Below, in pieces: positions 34,266 to 46,545 of a stretch of DNA of 64,000 bases. The notes below the pieces were generated by a model. That model made no database searches, was not told the DNA's origin, and saw only the letters and a list, made by a program, of their open reading frames with translations. Position numbers and translations under genes: made by a program. Position 1 is the first letter of the stretch; each line of letters begins with the position of its first letter. The DNA comes from Trema orientale (Eukaryota; Streptophyta; Magnoliopsida; Rosales; Cannabaceae), in the NCBI GenBank assembly GCA_002914845.1, contig JXTC01000014.1, positions 410,185-474,184 of the forward strand, in the 5' to 3' direction.

Positions 34266-35760
34266 TGTTGGGTTATTTCAAGATCCGATAGTTAGATCAT
34301 CAAACGGGTCATGTTTTTGAAATATACTTGTTGAATGGAGTTCAATGAAATATAACATCAACATTGGAGTCACCGGTCACCAGATTCTGATACCGGTGAG
34401 GATCATTTTCACATTAAAAAGCGTGTTGAAGCTCGGTATTGCACCGAACTCCAATTCGTGCAAACTGAGGGTCTATCCTAGATTCCTAACTAATCTGAAC
34501 ATTATAAACGTAGTAGTGAGATCAGTTTCTCCATTAAAAGTTCCGTTAGAAAAGTCACTTTCTAAAGCAAGTAAACTGAATTCCCGAAATACTAATTAGG
34601 CATCCAATCAACCAACAATAGATATCTTGAGCACCAATAGTTAGGCAAAGCTATCACAGTGATGTTAAGGTTCAATTATTTAGTTTTCATAATTATTTTA
34701 TAAATGATGCATTGTGACCTATGTTAGAAAAATGTGGATATACTTGAACTAAATTGATTTGAATGGATATTTGATGGATTTGGAAATTGTTGGACTCTAT
34801 TAGATTGTTTTGGGTTTAGATTATATGTTTTTAATACAGGTTTTAAATTTTGGTTATGTAAAAACTGTTACGCTGCCCAATTTTTTGTAAATCCTAGGAT
34901 AATCCCAAATAGAATTTAAAATATGATTTTGTTTATATCATTATTGCATGGTTATTTGAAATACTTAAATATATTGTACATACCATAGGATCACACTTGA
35001 GTTCATTTTTAAATCATAGTAGTTTAGGTCAGCGGCAAGTTATTACATTGCTAAGTGAAAAACCTAGGGATTTGCATATATTTTAGCTAATATACCACTA
35101 GCTAGTAGTATCAGGATGTTGGGTACTTGTGGTAAAGTATATTACAGGATCGTGATGGGAGGATGAGAGCTCACTTATCTTCATTGATTGATTTGTAATA
35201 TGTACAACCTTGTGGTTTTTATTATGTTTTGACATTTGTAGATTTGCAAATAACTTCTCGATTATATATATGAATTTTTGTTTTCATAAAATATTTTAGA
35301 GAAATACTAGTCATACAAGTTTGTTAAATCATATCCATACAAAAACAGTAACTGAATTCCCACTGAGCATTCACATACTCACTCCTATTTTCCTCCCATT
35401 TTTAGGAGTTAGCTTGGCCAAGATAGGCATTCATTTGGCTAGTAGAGCTGATTAGTTTTTCTTGCAATCTTAATTTTTCTTCTGGGTTTGTACCATCTTG
35501 TTGTTTATTTTCTTCCTACTTCCTTAAAGTGCTCGATTTTTTTAACATTTACGATTAATAGGTGATTTTAAGTTTACAGAAATTAACATGTAGATGTTAT
35601 ATGTACTCTTCATAAGGATGTTGTTTCTCTAAGATCATCTATTGTTTTTACAATGATTTTTAAAACCGAACTTTGCCCAATATTTTCTATGAATTAATTT
35701 TCAGAATTTCTACTTGTGAAATTCCCAATCTGCCATCAGCCTGGAGTTTGGATCATGACA
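34266..35760 (+). repeat. Probable Ty3/gypsy-type LTR followed by a primer binding site
   Basis: It ends ...tttggatcatgaca at 35760, six bases before the PBS at 35767. A related copy on the opposite strand lies at 42430-42900. Shared blocks include gaatggatatttg(at/gc), gggatcacacttgag-type wording and catagtagttt...ggcaagttatt. The left end at TGTTGGG (34266) is inferred from the TG rule only. Confidence 0.55.
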
Positions 35761-35766
35761 GAAAAA

Positions 35767-35778
35767 TGGTATCAAAGC
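35767..35778 (+). other. tRNA-iMet-type primer binding site
   Basis: TGGTATCAAAGC differs by one base from TGGTATCAGAGC, the initiator-Met tRNA complement that primes most plant LTR retrotransposons. It sits six bases after the CA terminus of the presumed LTR. Confidence 0.65.
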
Positions 35779-35806
35779 ACCAAGTCTTAGATCCATCATC
35801 TCATAG

Positions 35807-36325
35807 ATTAAGGTTAATGTAGATGGAGCAACTTTAGGTTGTCCTAATAACTCAAGTTATGGGGCAATTTTATTTACATTTTCATGGCTCTGTGAAAGGC
35901 TTTTTCTCTCTATTTCTAGACTTGGTTATACCTTCGAGGCAAAAGCTATTCGGATATTATGGCTTCTTATATATTGTGGAATTTGTATTGGTTCTAATTT
36001 TAGAGTGAATCTGATTTCTTTGTAGTAATTAAGTTGCTAGAATCTAGGTCCTAGAATATGTGCTAAAAGACTCAGCTATATTGGATATTGTCTATATAAA
36101 CTATCATTCAAATTTCAAAGAGGTGAGTATTTCTTTTATTTATAGGGAGGGTAGTCGAGAGGTGTATTAGCTATTTTGTCTATATAAACTATCATTCATG
36201 GAGGTTTATTTCTTTCATTTATAGGAAGGGTAATCAAGAGGCTAATAGACTCGCATGCTTTAATGTTGGTCTTTAGATTTTATTAAGCTCCTTGTTCTCG
36301 AGGTATGGTATCGCTAACTTAGTAT
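35807..36325 (+). pseudogene. LINE (non-LTR retrotransposon) RNase H-like tail
   Basis: From 35807 a frame reads IKVNVDGATLGCPNN, the start of the RNase H-like domain found at the end of plant L1-type reverse-transcriptase ORFs. YTFEAKAIRILW follows near 35930 (the family's AFEAEL-A). Near 36220-36262 FIYRKGNQEANRLACF corresponds to the conserved REGNQ-ADRLA stretch. A partial tandem duplication of 88 bases (tctatataaactatcattca at 36091 and 36179) repeats the region just before it. Frameshifts and stops are present. Confidence 0.7.
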
Positions 36326-39300
36326 GACTTTTGTTAGGAGAGGTACTTACTCTTTTCTTTTTCTATAGTTTCTCCAAAAAAGAGTTTTTTTTTTTTCCTC
36401 CTATTGATAGGTTTTAATGATACATACTTGGGCTTGGGGCTTTATGGCTCACTTTTCTCGTTCCTGTTGTTTCTATTTGTTTGTACTTTTGTTTTATTTT
36501 ATTTTTTTGTAAACTCTTTATACTTCTCGCTTTTTATATTAATAGAATGGTTGCACATAGGGTTTGCAGTCAAGGGATGAGAGTTCTACTTGATTATCAA
36601 CTTAATTGTGTTGCTTCTAACTGTACTGATGTCCCTTCCACGAGCTTAATTATTATTCCAAAAAAAGTAAAAAATCATCCGAAACTTATTTGTTCCTCAA
36701 GATTTACTTCAATAAATAACAAGTAGCAATTAGGTTAGGTAATTCGTGTTTATCATTCAAATGTTATAGAATATATATATTAGAATTAGATAAACTTGGA
36801 ATAATATATTTTGTGACGATTATATATATGTGAACACTACCTCTTTTATTGGGATAGTATACGGCTTTGATGTTCATATTATTATTTATTCTTTTTTTTT
36901 TTTTAAAGTTTGGTTACTTTGTTGCTTTGTTCTTATTATGCCGTTGTTGGAATAAAGCCCTAAATCTGTCACTACTTTTTGTGATAGAAGTTATTTTGTT
37001 GAACATTATTGGTATCGGTTAGCACTAACCATATTCATGTATTAATTTAGAAGATATTCATTTTTGTACATGATTGTTTCAAACAAAAAAAAAAATCACT
37101 TTTGTTATAGATGACAATATGAGAACTTGAAAATTGATAATAGAACAAATTCTTAATTAAAGTAATGCACTGTCTTAGTCAAATTAGAAAACTTTCTTTA
37201 ACAACAAAAAAATACAATAAAACTTACGGTAAAAGGATACAGAAATGTGGGAAAGAAGGGAAAGCATAGGTATGTGAACAAAAAGAATTAAGAGAAATTC
37301 GTAAAAAAATGTTAACTGAAGATAAGGAGATGAATATTAAAACACTAACTAGTAGAAGAGATTTATATAGTCAATTTGAAAAGCAGACCAAAACACACAA
37401 TTTTATTCCCAAATTCAATGAATTCTAGGCTTAATTATAAGATACGTAAATCAAAGTTAACAACAATTTTTTATGCTCTGTTAACTACCACTCTTGCCAC
37501 CAAACGTCTTCTCTTAGAATTGATATGGGTGAGCGCAACCAACAAACAGACAATTTTTTGAAAATAAAAGTGGTATGAATTAAATCAAAAAATTAACAGT
37601 TGTCACAAATTAATAATTAGTTGGGTTCCATAAGTGATATTGGTGGGATATTTTCTAGGCATCTAGGCCAAGAGGACCCTCATAGCTGAGTAGACTTACC
37701 CTTAAGTCGGACACGAACCCAAAGATCTAATAGTGGGAGATGAATTCATAGCATTCATGGTACAATTGATCTCTCCAATAAACAAAGCCACACAACAGTT
37801 ACGCTGAATGAGTCGAGTTAGACGAAGACCATATGCATATATGATATGAACAAATTCGGGTAGTCTAAGCCGCAAAGTCACAGGCCATGTGCAACTACTG
37901 CACATGTGTAGCTTATAATAAGCTTTTAATAAGCCTCATGCCAGCGCCACATGTGTGTTGTTGGGCTGTCACTTTTGATATTTCTTTCACCATCACTAAT
38001 TGAAGGTGATTCACTTTGTTATTTTGATTGTCTTTAGTTCCTTTTTTCTTCTTTAGGCAGTCTTTGCTTTGGTTTTGGCTCTCTACGAATTAAAAAAATG
38101 TCTTTTTTTTTTTTTTTTTTTTTTGTTTCGAAGGGGGGAATGCTTTAGGATTGCCTTTGACATTTGCTGTCATAATAAGAAGGTTGTCACAACCGTAAAT
38201 GGACCACCACAAAGTACAAACCTCCAAAAGAGTTTCATTTATTGGACGGGACGAGGACGACATTCATCAGTTATTTCCTGCGAGATTGTCTCAACATTAT
38301 TCCATTTTATAGAATTTGGCCGATTCAATCATTTTTTAAACCTTTTTTTTCGACGATCTATATTGTTGGTGAATTAAATTAATTTTGTAATATTTCGTGA
38401 TTAAAAAAATGACAGTCTAATGTATTAAAAAGGGAGTTAAATGTGTCTTCTTGTGGTAGTTCTGAATCTAATTTTGGCTCTGAAGTTTTATTTGTATCCT
38501 TTTTTTTTTTCCCTCTCTGAGTTTTGGTCAACCGGCAATTGAAAAATTAAGATGCATATGACTAGCTTTATGATGAATGTTGATCATTAGACAAGAACTC
38601 ATTTTAGAACATCTCTAAAATGTGATATTATGATCGAATAAATACTGATTAAAAATGATCATATCTCATATGAATTGTTGAGAATCAAACCAATTATTGC
38701 AAAAATAAGATTAAAGAGGAATACATTTTTAGAGTTTAAAGACACAAATGAAAAAGAATATAAGTTTAGACAACTTCAATGACTTAATGAGACATTTTCT
38801 ATAGTTAAGGGACTAATATAGTAATTAATGCTGAACAATATATAAACTACATGTTTGGTATATATTGTCTTAGACATTATGTTATATTATGTTGTATTGT
38901 ATTACTTAATATGAAATTGTTAAATAATATGATGAATGGTATATTAGGTTTTACACCAATACATGAGTATACCATTAAATTTGTATAATGTTTTATTTTC
39001 TCTCCACATTCTCCATCTTTCTACTCTCATCAAGTTCTTCCTTTCTTCTCTCGTAATTTTTTTTCTTCCTATCCTCTCTTCTCATTTTCTATCATTATTT
39101 TCTCCCTCACCATCCTATATGAAAAATATTATAATTTATACGTACATCTTATAATACAAGCAAAACCAAAAATTGTAACAAACATTACATTATCTGGAAT
39201 AATATTAAAGTTCAAAAATTAAAATAATCTCAAACAAAATTAGGACAAATAATTCAGACTTTTTTGAAATTCGGATTAATTAAGACATTTCAAACCTTTA

Positions 39301-39551
39301 AGCCTCAACATTTAAGACTAAAAAATCTTCCAATTGGACTCAGCTAATGTTCATAATTATAGAATATATTACATTTTACACATGAAAATTATTGCATGTC
39401 TTGGAATGATAGGCGGACCAAAACAAGTATGGATAATGAAATAAAAATTTGGTATGAATAAATTGTCAAAAAATATTTGGTTGAGTGCTCTAGGGATAAT
39501 AAAGTCCATTATTAATGATTAAGAATAAGAAATAGTGAGAAAAAGATATGT
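36326..39551. other. Long AT-rich intergenic stretch, no gene seen
   Basis: Several 60-100 codon frames occur (36481-36726, 38069-38377, 37702-37905 on the - strand) but none shows a domain, and the longest includes a 24-T run. No LTR termini or RNA genes were recognised. Confidence 0.4.
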
Positions 39552-39775
39552 ATGGGCACCAATCCAGTAGGTATTTTTTTTTTTTTTTACTTATGCATAG
39601 GTATCAATTTGGTCAGTAAAATTTTTTCATGCACATTTTTTTATTTTAAAAAGTAGGAGAGAGATAAAGTATTAATGATGTACGTATTTTCATACACCTT
39701 ATTATAACCGTCGGATCACCATTAGATGATGATCCAAAGGCTAAAAAAAAAATACCTATTGGATTGGCAACCTAT
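39552..39775. mobile_element. MITE copy B (gatgatccaacggct family)
   Basis: The ends are gggcaccaatccagtaggta and, reversed, ggttgccaatccaataggta. Inside are gcataggtatcaatttgg, aaaagtaggagagag and caccattagatgatgatcc, shared with copy A. It is followed by a short (TA)n and then copy C in the opposite orientation. Confidence 0.85.
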
Positions 39776-39786
39776 ATATATATATA

Positions 39787-40031
39787 GATTGCCAATCCGG
39801 TAGGTATTTTTTTTTTTAACCTATGTGTAGGTATCTTTTTTCTAGCCGTTGGATCATCATCTAACAATGATCTAACGGCTAAAATGAAATATATGAAAAG
39901 ACGTGCATCATTAATGCTTTTTCTCTCTGCTATTTTTTAATATAAAAAAATGTGCAAAAAAATTTGTCATTGGCCCAATTGATACCTATGCATAAGTAAA
40001 AAAAAAAAAATACCTACTGGATTGGTGCCCA
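39787..40031. mobile_element. MITE copy C, inverted relative to copy B
   Basis: It starts gattgccaatccggtaggta and ends acctactggattggtgccc. Its interior is the reverse complement of copy B (ggatcatcatctaacaatga, ccaattgatacctatgcata). Together B and C form a large imperfect palindrome with a (TA)n centre at 39775-39786. Confidence 0.85.
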
Positions 40032-40580
40032 TATATATATATATATATCTTTGTAATCCAATATATATCTTTGTAATCCAACATCATATTAAGAACCAAT
40101 AGTCAAATCCCATCCGATGGAAGAGCTAGTGACCATTTTGTTTCGGTATAACATCATTGTCTATCCTGAAGGACCAGAAACTGATAGACAAAATTGGCTG
40201 AACCTACTTAATTATTCATTCATTTGTTTATTTATTTATTTATTTTATTTATTGTTGCTTAGAGCTGAAGCTAATAATGTAGTTATTGAAACACTTCTAA
40301 CACACTGGTATTATTTTCGTCGTTTCTCAACCCAGGTTAATTCATTTTACGCATCACTAACCCTTCCACACATATGGTACAGATAAATTAAAGTGGACAC
40401 TTGACTTTGAAAAACATCTGGTGTTTATTCTTCGGTTTTACGTCACAGGTGTAATCTGTTATATCCACTTAATCATCGTACTAAACACTAAAATCTATAA
40501 TTAAATTTTTAGTGTCTAATTTGTAATTCAGCATAAAAAAAAAAAAAAAAAGTTTAATTAATTAAGGTTGCGTTCATGAG
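40032..40580. other. Intergenic DNA, no gene seen
   Basis: An 89-codon frame at 40117-40386 contains a TTTA microsatellite that reads as a Leu/Phe/Tyr run. No family was recognised. Confidence 0.35.
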
Positions 40581-40847
40581 CAGGGGCGGAGGGGAAGGGG
40601 GGCAAACGGCCCCCACTTAATTTTTTTTAATTTTTTATTTATATGTAATTTTTTTAAAATTATTAATTTGCTCCCAGTAAATTTATTTTTCTTTCAAGTT
40701 CCCACAATATCCTTATGTGAGATATGAATTGAGACACTTTAAATGTTAAATTTCCTTTTTTATTCAATTTTTGAAATCAAAATTGAGGGGAAAAAAAAAA
40801 TGAAAAATACCTTCTTATTCTCTTATAAGACATTTCTTATTCTTTAT

Positions 40848-41324
40848 GGGGCTGTTTGGTATAAGGTATTCTTTAGGTGGGAATGAGTATTTCAATGTAT
40901 CCTCATATTTGGTACCATTTTAACACCTAATAAAGTAATCACCTCAGGAATCAAATCCTCTTAAGTGAGGATCATCTTAAAGTTACCAAAATATGTGGAT
41001 TTTAAATGACCACCCATCTAAAACTCACCCTAAAAAATGCAACAAAAAAAAAAAATACAACATCCCAGGAATCATAGCAAATTATTTTATTTTATGCTAA
41101 CAAATTTTATTATTTTATAAGTAATTTAATTTTATAATTATTTTTTAATTTTAATTTAAGCACATTCTTATGCGCAACTAAACACGGTTATCTAACATCT
41201 CAGGAATCATAAACAAGATTATTGTGTGCAACAAACACAGTTATTCTGGATATCAGATAATCATATCACCATCTTCAGCATTCCCATTAATATAAAAACT
41301 GGGATTACTTTGTACCAAACGGCC
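40848..41324. mobile_element. MITE with gggctgtttggt ends, nested in the hAT-like element
   Basis: The left end gggctgtttggtataaggta is matched by the reversed right end aggccgtttggtacaaagta. Inside, ggtgggaatgagtat and gattcctgagg-type words appear in both arms. This is a typical plant MITE terminus. The target duplication could not be fixed. Confidence 0.65.
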
Positions 41325-41764
41325 TCTATATATAAAATTCTAAAACCTCCATGAAAATATGTTTCTAATTTAAATCAAATTAGTTTTTAAGTTTATATGT
41401 TTCCTTCTGGGAAGTTTTTAAAAGGATTTAGCTTTTCATTTTAGCACTGAAGTTGTTAGCCTTATTATTCTCGTTTTTAGTGAAACTTGTTTGTAATTTT
41501 ATTCAATAACAACTAAATTATCAAATACTTAATGATATGTCAATTGTCTTTCTTTATTTTATTCATTTTTCTTTCGTTTGTATTAATATTATAGAACTTT
41601 TTTCAAATTTTCTTAAATAATTTTTGTTTTTATTTTTTTTAAGATTTTTTTCTAAATGCCTAAAATGAAAACATTAAATAAGCCAAAAATATATAGAAAT
41701 TTCCTAATTTTGGCTCAATTTTATACACTTTTGTATTTATATTTTTCAATAGAGTTTTTAAATG

Positions 41765-41881
41765 GAAAATTTGTTTATATGGTTTTGCTTTTGCATTATA
41801 AACTCTTTTTTTCTTTGTTAAATTGAAAATTTGTTTATATGGTTTTCTTTTGCATTATAAACTCTTTTTTTCTTTGTTACA
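41765..41881. repeat. 60-bp tandem duplication
   Basis: gaaaatttgtttatatggtt at 41765 recurs at 41825, and both copies continue to gcattataaactcttttttt and ctttgtta. They are nearly identical, so the duplication is recent. Confidence 0.9.
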
Positions 41882-41972
41882 TTTGATTACTATTATAAAA
41901 TTTTTTTAAAAAATTAAGTATCAACATTAAAAAAATTCGCCCCACTATAAAGATATTCTGGCTCTGCCACTG

Positions 41973-42429
41973 TTTACAAGGATGTATACATAATTGCGGA
42001 GCCCGAAATATACTTTAGGAGAGCAAATATAGAAACCAAAATCTTAAGCTAGCTTAAATAAATTATCAATAAAATTTTAGTTTGTTAACATATTTTTCAA
42101 GTTTAATCTATAATGTCCAAATTATAATCTAAAATTCACTATCCTAACATCATATTTGTAATAAGTTATATAAAGTAAATTTTAAAACTATTTGGTTATC
42201 AAACATAATATAACGAATGTATTTTCATTTAAAAAAATTTCTAAGTTAGAGATAGAGAATGACCTATTCTATAAATTTACAAATTACAAAGATGATATAA
42301 GTTTTACAAATTTTCAAACATGTTGCATATGACATAATATATGTTCACATATTTATAAATGAAATATCATAAACAATATGCATGTAAATCAAAATTTTAA
42401 CAAATCTAATGACAGACATATAATACATA
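41973..42429. other. AT-rich intergenic DNA, no gene seen
   Basis: ttgcggagcccgaaa near 41994 resembles the end of another hAT-like element but has no visible partner. Confidence 0.35.
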
Positions 42430-42900
42430 TAAACAAAATCACAAATTCACATACGCACTCAATAACTTGCCACCGATCTTCCACCTAGAGGTACAATAAT
42501 TCGCCACAAATAGAAACTACTATGATGCAAAAATGATCTCAAGTATGATCCTATAATATGTATAAAATATTTCAGAATTTCAGAATTTTAAAATGATCTC
42601 AAGTGTGATCTTATAATATAAAACATAATCAAAATTATATTTTAAATTCCATTTAGAATTTTTCTGGTATTTACCTAATAATTTAACACAGTTCAATAGT
42701 TCACAAAACTGCCAAATATCCATCCAAATCAATTTAATTCAAGGTAATCCATATTTTCCAAAAGTATGTCATAATGTACCATTTAAATCAAAATAAGTAT
42801 AAAAAATCATGTAATTGAATCATTACCAGATCGTGATAGTTATACCAATTATAAATATCTTTGGTTACTGATTTCCAGTACTCGAAAACTGGCTACCGGT
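42430..42900 (-). repeat. Partial LTR copy, inverted relative to 34266-35760
   Basis: Reversed, it reads ttgatttggatggatatttg, then aagatcacacttgag and catagtagtttc, in the same order as 34750-35040 on the + strand. A 60-base block is itself duplicated (aaaatgatctcaagt(g/a)tgatc at 42530 and 42590). Neither end could be fixed. Confidence 0.6.
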
Positions 42901-43007
42901 TACTATTTTAAAAATTATATTTTTCTAAATATTTTGTAAAAAAATGATATTTTCTAATAAAAATGTACCGGATCTAAAAAAACAGAGACACCGTATTTTT
43001 TCTAAGA

Positions 43008-43300
43008 GAAATTTAGGTGGATGACCAAAATTTTAAATTTAATTAAGTAGATATCCACTTTTAAAATTTTATAGCTAAATGTCCAGGTATATATACTTTT
43101 ACACTTGGTAAATACGCATATCTACCAATTTTAGTTACTGTACTGAAATGCACTTGGTATATAATTTTTTATACTTGGTATATAAAATTTTACACTTGGT
43201 ATATATGCATATATACTGGACATTTTTCTATAACATTTGACAAAGGGACATTTACTGAAATTTGGCCCAAAATTTGGTTATATTTCTATAAGCCCCTTTT
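43008..43300. mobile_element. Foldback MITE
   Basis: The left arm (ggtggatgaccaaaatttta, tatagctaaatgtccagg) is matched by the reversed right arm (cttatagaaatataaccaaa, tatagaaaaatgtccagtat). The centre repeats cttggtatata four times. The exact ends are uncertain. Confidence 0.55.
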
Positions 43301-44604
43301 TGTTTTCTAAAAATGTCGGACAAGCGTAATTTTCACAATTGTTTTAAGTGAAATTAGAAACCCAGAATGGAAGCCCACTAAGAATAAAGGCTCAGGCCTG
43401 AGATAAGAGCCGCAAAATAGAGGCTCTAAATTCAAATCATATGAAAGATCGGGGAATTTATATTAAAATGGCACAAATAATTACCAAATGGGATTTCAAA
43501 AAAAAAAAAAAAATTACCAAATGGGATAAAGATCTCCACTTTTCTTTTTCTTTTTTTTTTTTTAATTATAAAACTACAATTTCATTTGAATAAAGTAAAT
43601 AATCTAAAATGGCTTTATTATCACTCAAAAACTTAATCATTATAATTAAATTAGTACTTAATTTCCAAAAAAAAAAAAAATTTAAGAAAGAAAAAGATTA
43701 CAAGTAGTGAAAAGCTTCATGAATCATGATCGTCTTCCATGAACATATCTGATTATGGTGACAAATGTCTCGTCTTGCCAAAATATCCGATGTCCGTGTC
43801 TAAGGACACCTGCATGGCTATACATACCACGTATACCTGCGTCCATGGAAAAGCTACTGTCATCCATGTCTCATGATGACACTCGCATCGCATGACCATT
43901 TGGCTATACACCTCAACGCATGCATCCGACAAAATATGATATCAAGTTCAATATCCTAAGGTCACGTTGGGAAAATCATAACCGTGCAACAGGAGAAGCT
44001 GCTTTTTGTGATCTTTTACCAAACATATAACATATTTGTTATTTACAAATTAATGCAAAATATAGAACATAAAATACAAGCACTAATCACGAAATCCATG
44101 ATCACAATAATCAATATTCTTTACGATTTTTCACGTTAGAAGACGTAGGTTCTTCTAGATATAATAAGCAATTAATCAATCAGAGATCGATATCAAAAGA
44201 GAAAAATCATTAATTGTAATAAGAACAATTTAGAATTATTGTGAAGATTCTCTCTCCCTTGATTTCTCACGCTTTATAATTCGCTCAGCAATTTTCTAAG
44301 ACTATATAAAAATTTACTGTTGTGTGAATTCTACCATATGTAATTAGTTGCATGACAGCAAATACGTGTGAGTACTAATTTTATTTTATAAAAAAACTGT
44401 AGTGAGGGTTTGAAGTCTTGATGGGGAAAATCAGCCCCAATTAGATAGCCCCGGCCTGCGTATGTGACACAGTCCAGCCAACCGCCTCCCTAGCCTCTGT
44501 AATTGAAGTTTATATATTGTTATTAATAACATAATGACTAGCTATTACATATCAATTGTAACATATATTAATACCTTTGATAATTTCATAATTCGCTTGA
44601 TACA
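43301..44604. other. Intergenic DNA, no gene seen
   Basis: 43730-44000 is somewhat richer in GC but without a supported frame. No RNA gene or repeat end was recognised. Confidence 0.4.
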
Positions 44605-44948
44605 TGTCTGTTTGTCACTGAATAATTTAATTAACAAACTGGGTCCCACATGGGCCCCACTTAAATTATAATTATGATTAATCAGTGACAAATTGACACA
44701 TCACTGTGGTGCTGGGCACCACTGGTGCCCTATAGTATTATTCTTTTCAATAGAGCAATGCTATGGGGCACCAGTAGTGCCCAGCACCACAGTGACATGT
44801 CTGTTTGTCACTGGATAATTTAATTAACAAACTGAGTCCCACATGGGCCCCACTTAAATTATAATTATGATTAACCAGTGACAAATTGACACATCACTGT
44901 GGTGCTGGACACTACTGGTGCCCTATAACATTATTCTTTTCAATAACT
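44605..44948. mobile_element. Two direct copies of a MITE, one with both arms
   Basis: acatgtctgtttgtcactg...tattcttttcaata occurs at 44605-44753 and again at 44802-44948, about 93 percent alike by eye. In the second copy the left arm is present (44762-44801, ggggcaccagtagtgcccag caccacagtg). It is inverted relative to the right arm (cactgtggtgctggacacta ctggtgccc). The first copy has only its right arm. This is consistent with a tandem duplication or two insertions at one site. Confidence 0.75.
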
Positions 44949-45114
44949 ACACATTTGCACCTGGAACCTAAAAACGCTACTCAAGGTGATCCCCTAGCTG
45001 TAATCTGACCTCCTGATGTATTTGTTTTGTCATCTACGAGTCGAATTTCTAGATATATTTATTACTTAACCACGCACACTATTTCCCAAAAATTAATTTT
45101 CTATTTTTAGTAAA

Positions 45115-45440
45115 TGATGCAGGGGCCTTTACTGCTGATGTCGTTTCTTATTGTCAATGTTGTTTTCTTTTAGCTCTTGTATTGTCGTTTTATACTGCCG
45201 TCTTTTATTTTCTTTGCCACAACTCTTGGGAAACATTGACCATAGTCTTTGGCATATGTATCGAGAGAGAGAGAGAGAGTCAGAGGGAGGAAGGGGGGTA
45301 GATTTTCAGATTGTAAGTTTGATTTTAGAGAATATTATCTTTGAATTTACAGTAAAAGAGGGGGTTCACACCGTCTAGCTTTTTGGAGTTCTTTCAGCCA
45401 TGATGATAGCTTAATTCTCACCCTCTAATCCATTGCGTCA
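45115..45440 (+). repeat. Ty3/gypsy LTR, + orientation
   Basis: 326 bases from TGATGCAGGGGCC to ...ccattgcgtca. Two bases later tggtaagaaagcc (45443-45455) looks like a decayed TGGTATCAGAGCC primer binding site. A GA microsatellite lies at about 45262-45278. The same LTR is inverted at 46215-46545. Confidence 0.8.
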
Positions 45441-45849
45441 AGTGGTAAGAAAGCCAAGTTCCGCTCCATGGTCACCGCCAGCGACAGAAGAAGGAGACCC
45501 ATGGACGAAGATCGTGGGTTGCTCACTAACGTAGATCGGGAGGCCTATCGGGTCCGATGGGATGCCGGGTTTGATGCTCCGAATTGAGCTTCCATCGACG
45601 CTGTTATAGGAATGGCCCGACCCAAACCTCCGAGGCAATTGATGGCTAGAGTTGTACCTCCTAAACCAATGTTCGATGATCCTACAGCGGTGAACGTCAT
45701 GGGTTTCATGATTGGAGTGCCCAATCGATCCCTACGGCAACCAGAAGAGCGTAGTAGGAGATATGTCTCCAGTGATGAAAGCTTCACGATCAAATCTTTT
45801 CAACATTGCAATCCAGTCAATTTTGGAGCTAATTTCAGGTATATTCAAT

Positions 45850-46214
45850 ATAATTCCTCCTAATATAGTTTTCATTACGATTATTATATATTACAAAGTA
45901 AGAAAACCTAGTTTTGGTGGATTTCTTAAACCGGAGGAATCTTTGGATTGGATTGATAAAGTACATAAGTATTTTGACTATGTGGATATAGAGTCGTCTT
46001 CCCAATAAGCTTTTTCTAGTTGAAAGAAAATTTAAGGGCTATGTGATTTATTGGTGGAAAAGACTTCAAAATCTGAGAGTCTCTTATGGTAAATTGAAAA
46101 ATTGAAAAATTAGAATATCGAAGAAAATGAAAAGCAAGCTACGAGAGAAATTTCTACTGTTAAGTTCTGGTTTTAGAAAGGATCATGAAGATTTTCGGTC
46201 TAATTCTTCTGATT
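45850..46214 (+). pseudogene. Ty3/gypsy gag fragment
   Basis: Reads PSFGGFLKPEESLDWIDKVH, then KYFDYVDIE, then in a shifted frame KGYVIYWWKRLQN and KMKSKLREKF. This is the capsid part of plant gypsy gag (family pattern F-G-L-PEEFLDWL, WWE-L, MK--L--RF). It is cut at 46214 by the inverted LTR. Confidence 0.75.
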
Positions 46215-46545
46215 TGATGCAACAGATTAGAGGGTGAGAATTAAGCCATCACCGCGGCTGAAAGAACTCCGAAGGGAGACGGGGTTGAACCCCCATTTTT
46301 ATTGTAAAACAAGAGATAATATATTCTCTGAAATCAAAATTACAATCTGAAAACCTGCCTCCCTTCCTCCCTCTCTCTTGATACATATGTCAAAGACGAT
46401 GGTCAATGTTTTTTCAAAACGCAGCGTACAAGAGTTCTAACAAAGAAAGTAGAGATAATATAAAATGACCACACAAGCGCTAAAAGAAAACGACATCGAC
46501 AATAAAGAAACGACATCAGCAGTAGAGTTAAAAGCCCCTGCATCA
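46215..46545 (-). repeat. Ty3/gypsy LTR, - orientation
   Basis: 331 bases. Reversed it starts TGATGCAGGGGCTTTTA and ends ctaatctgttgcatca, parallel to the + copy's ctaatccattgcgtca. Just outside, on the - strand, ttcgaggacgaatttttc and aaaaagaacagg precede it, the usual 3' end of a gypsy polyprotein plus PPT. Confidence 0.8.

Larger units (their letters stand above)
40581..41972. mobile_element. hAT-like element containing a nested MITE
   Basis: It starts CAGGGGCGGAGGGG and ends ctggctctgccactg, reversed CAGTGGCAGAGCCAG, the same style as 25391 and 27510. The flanks ttcatgag and tttacaag agree at only 5 of 8 bases. There is a direct duplication at 41765-41881 inside it. No transposase frame was recognised. 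Confidence 0.6.
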
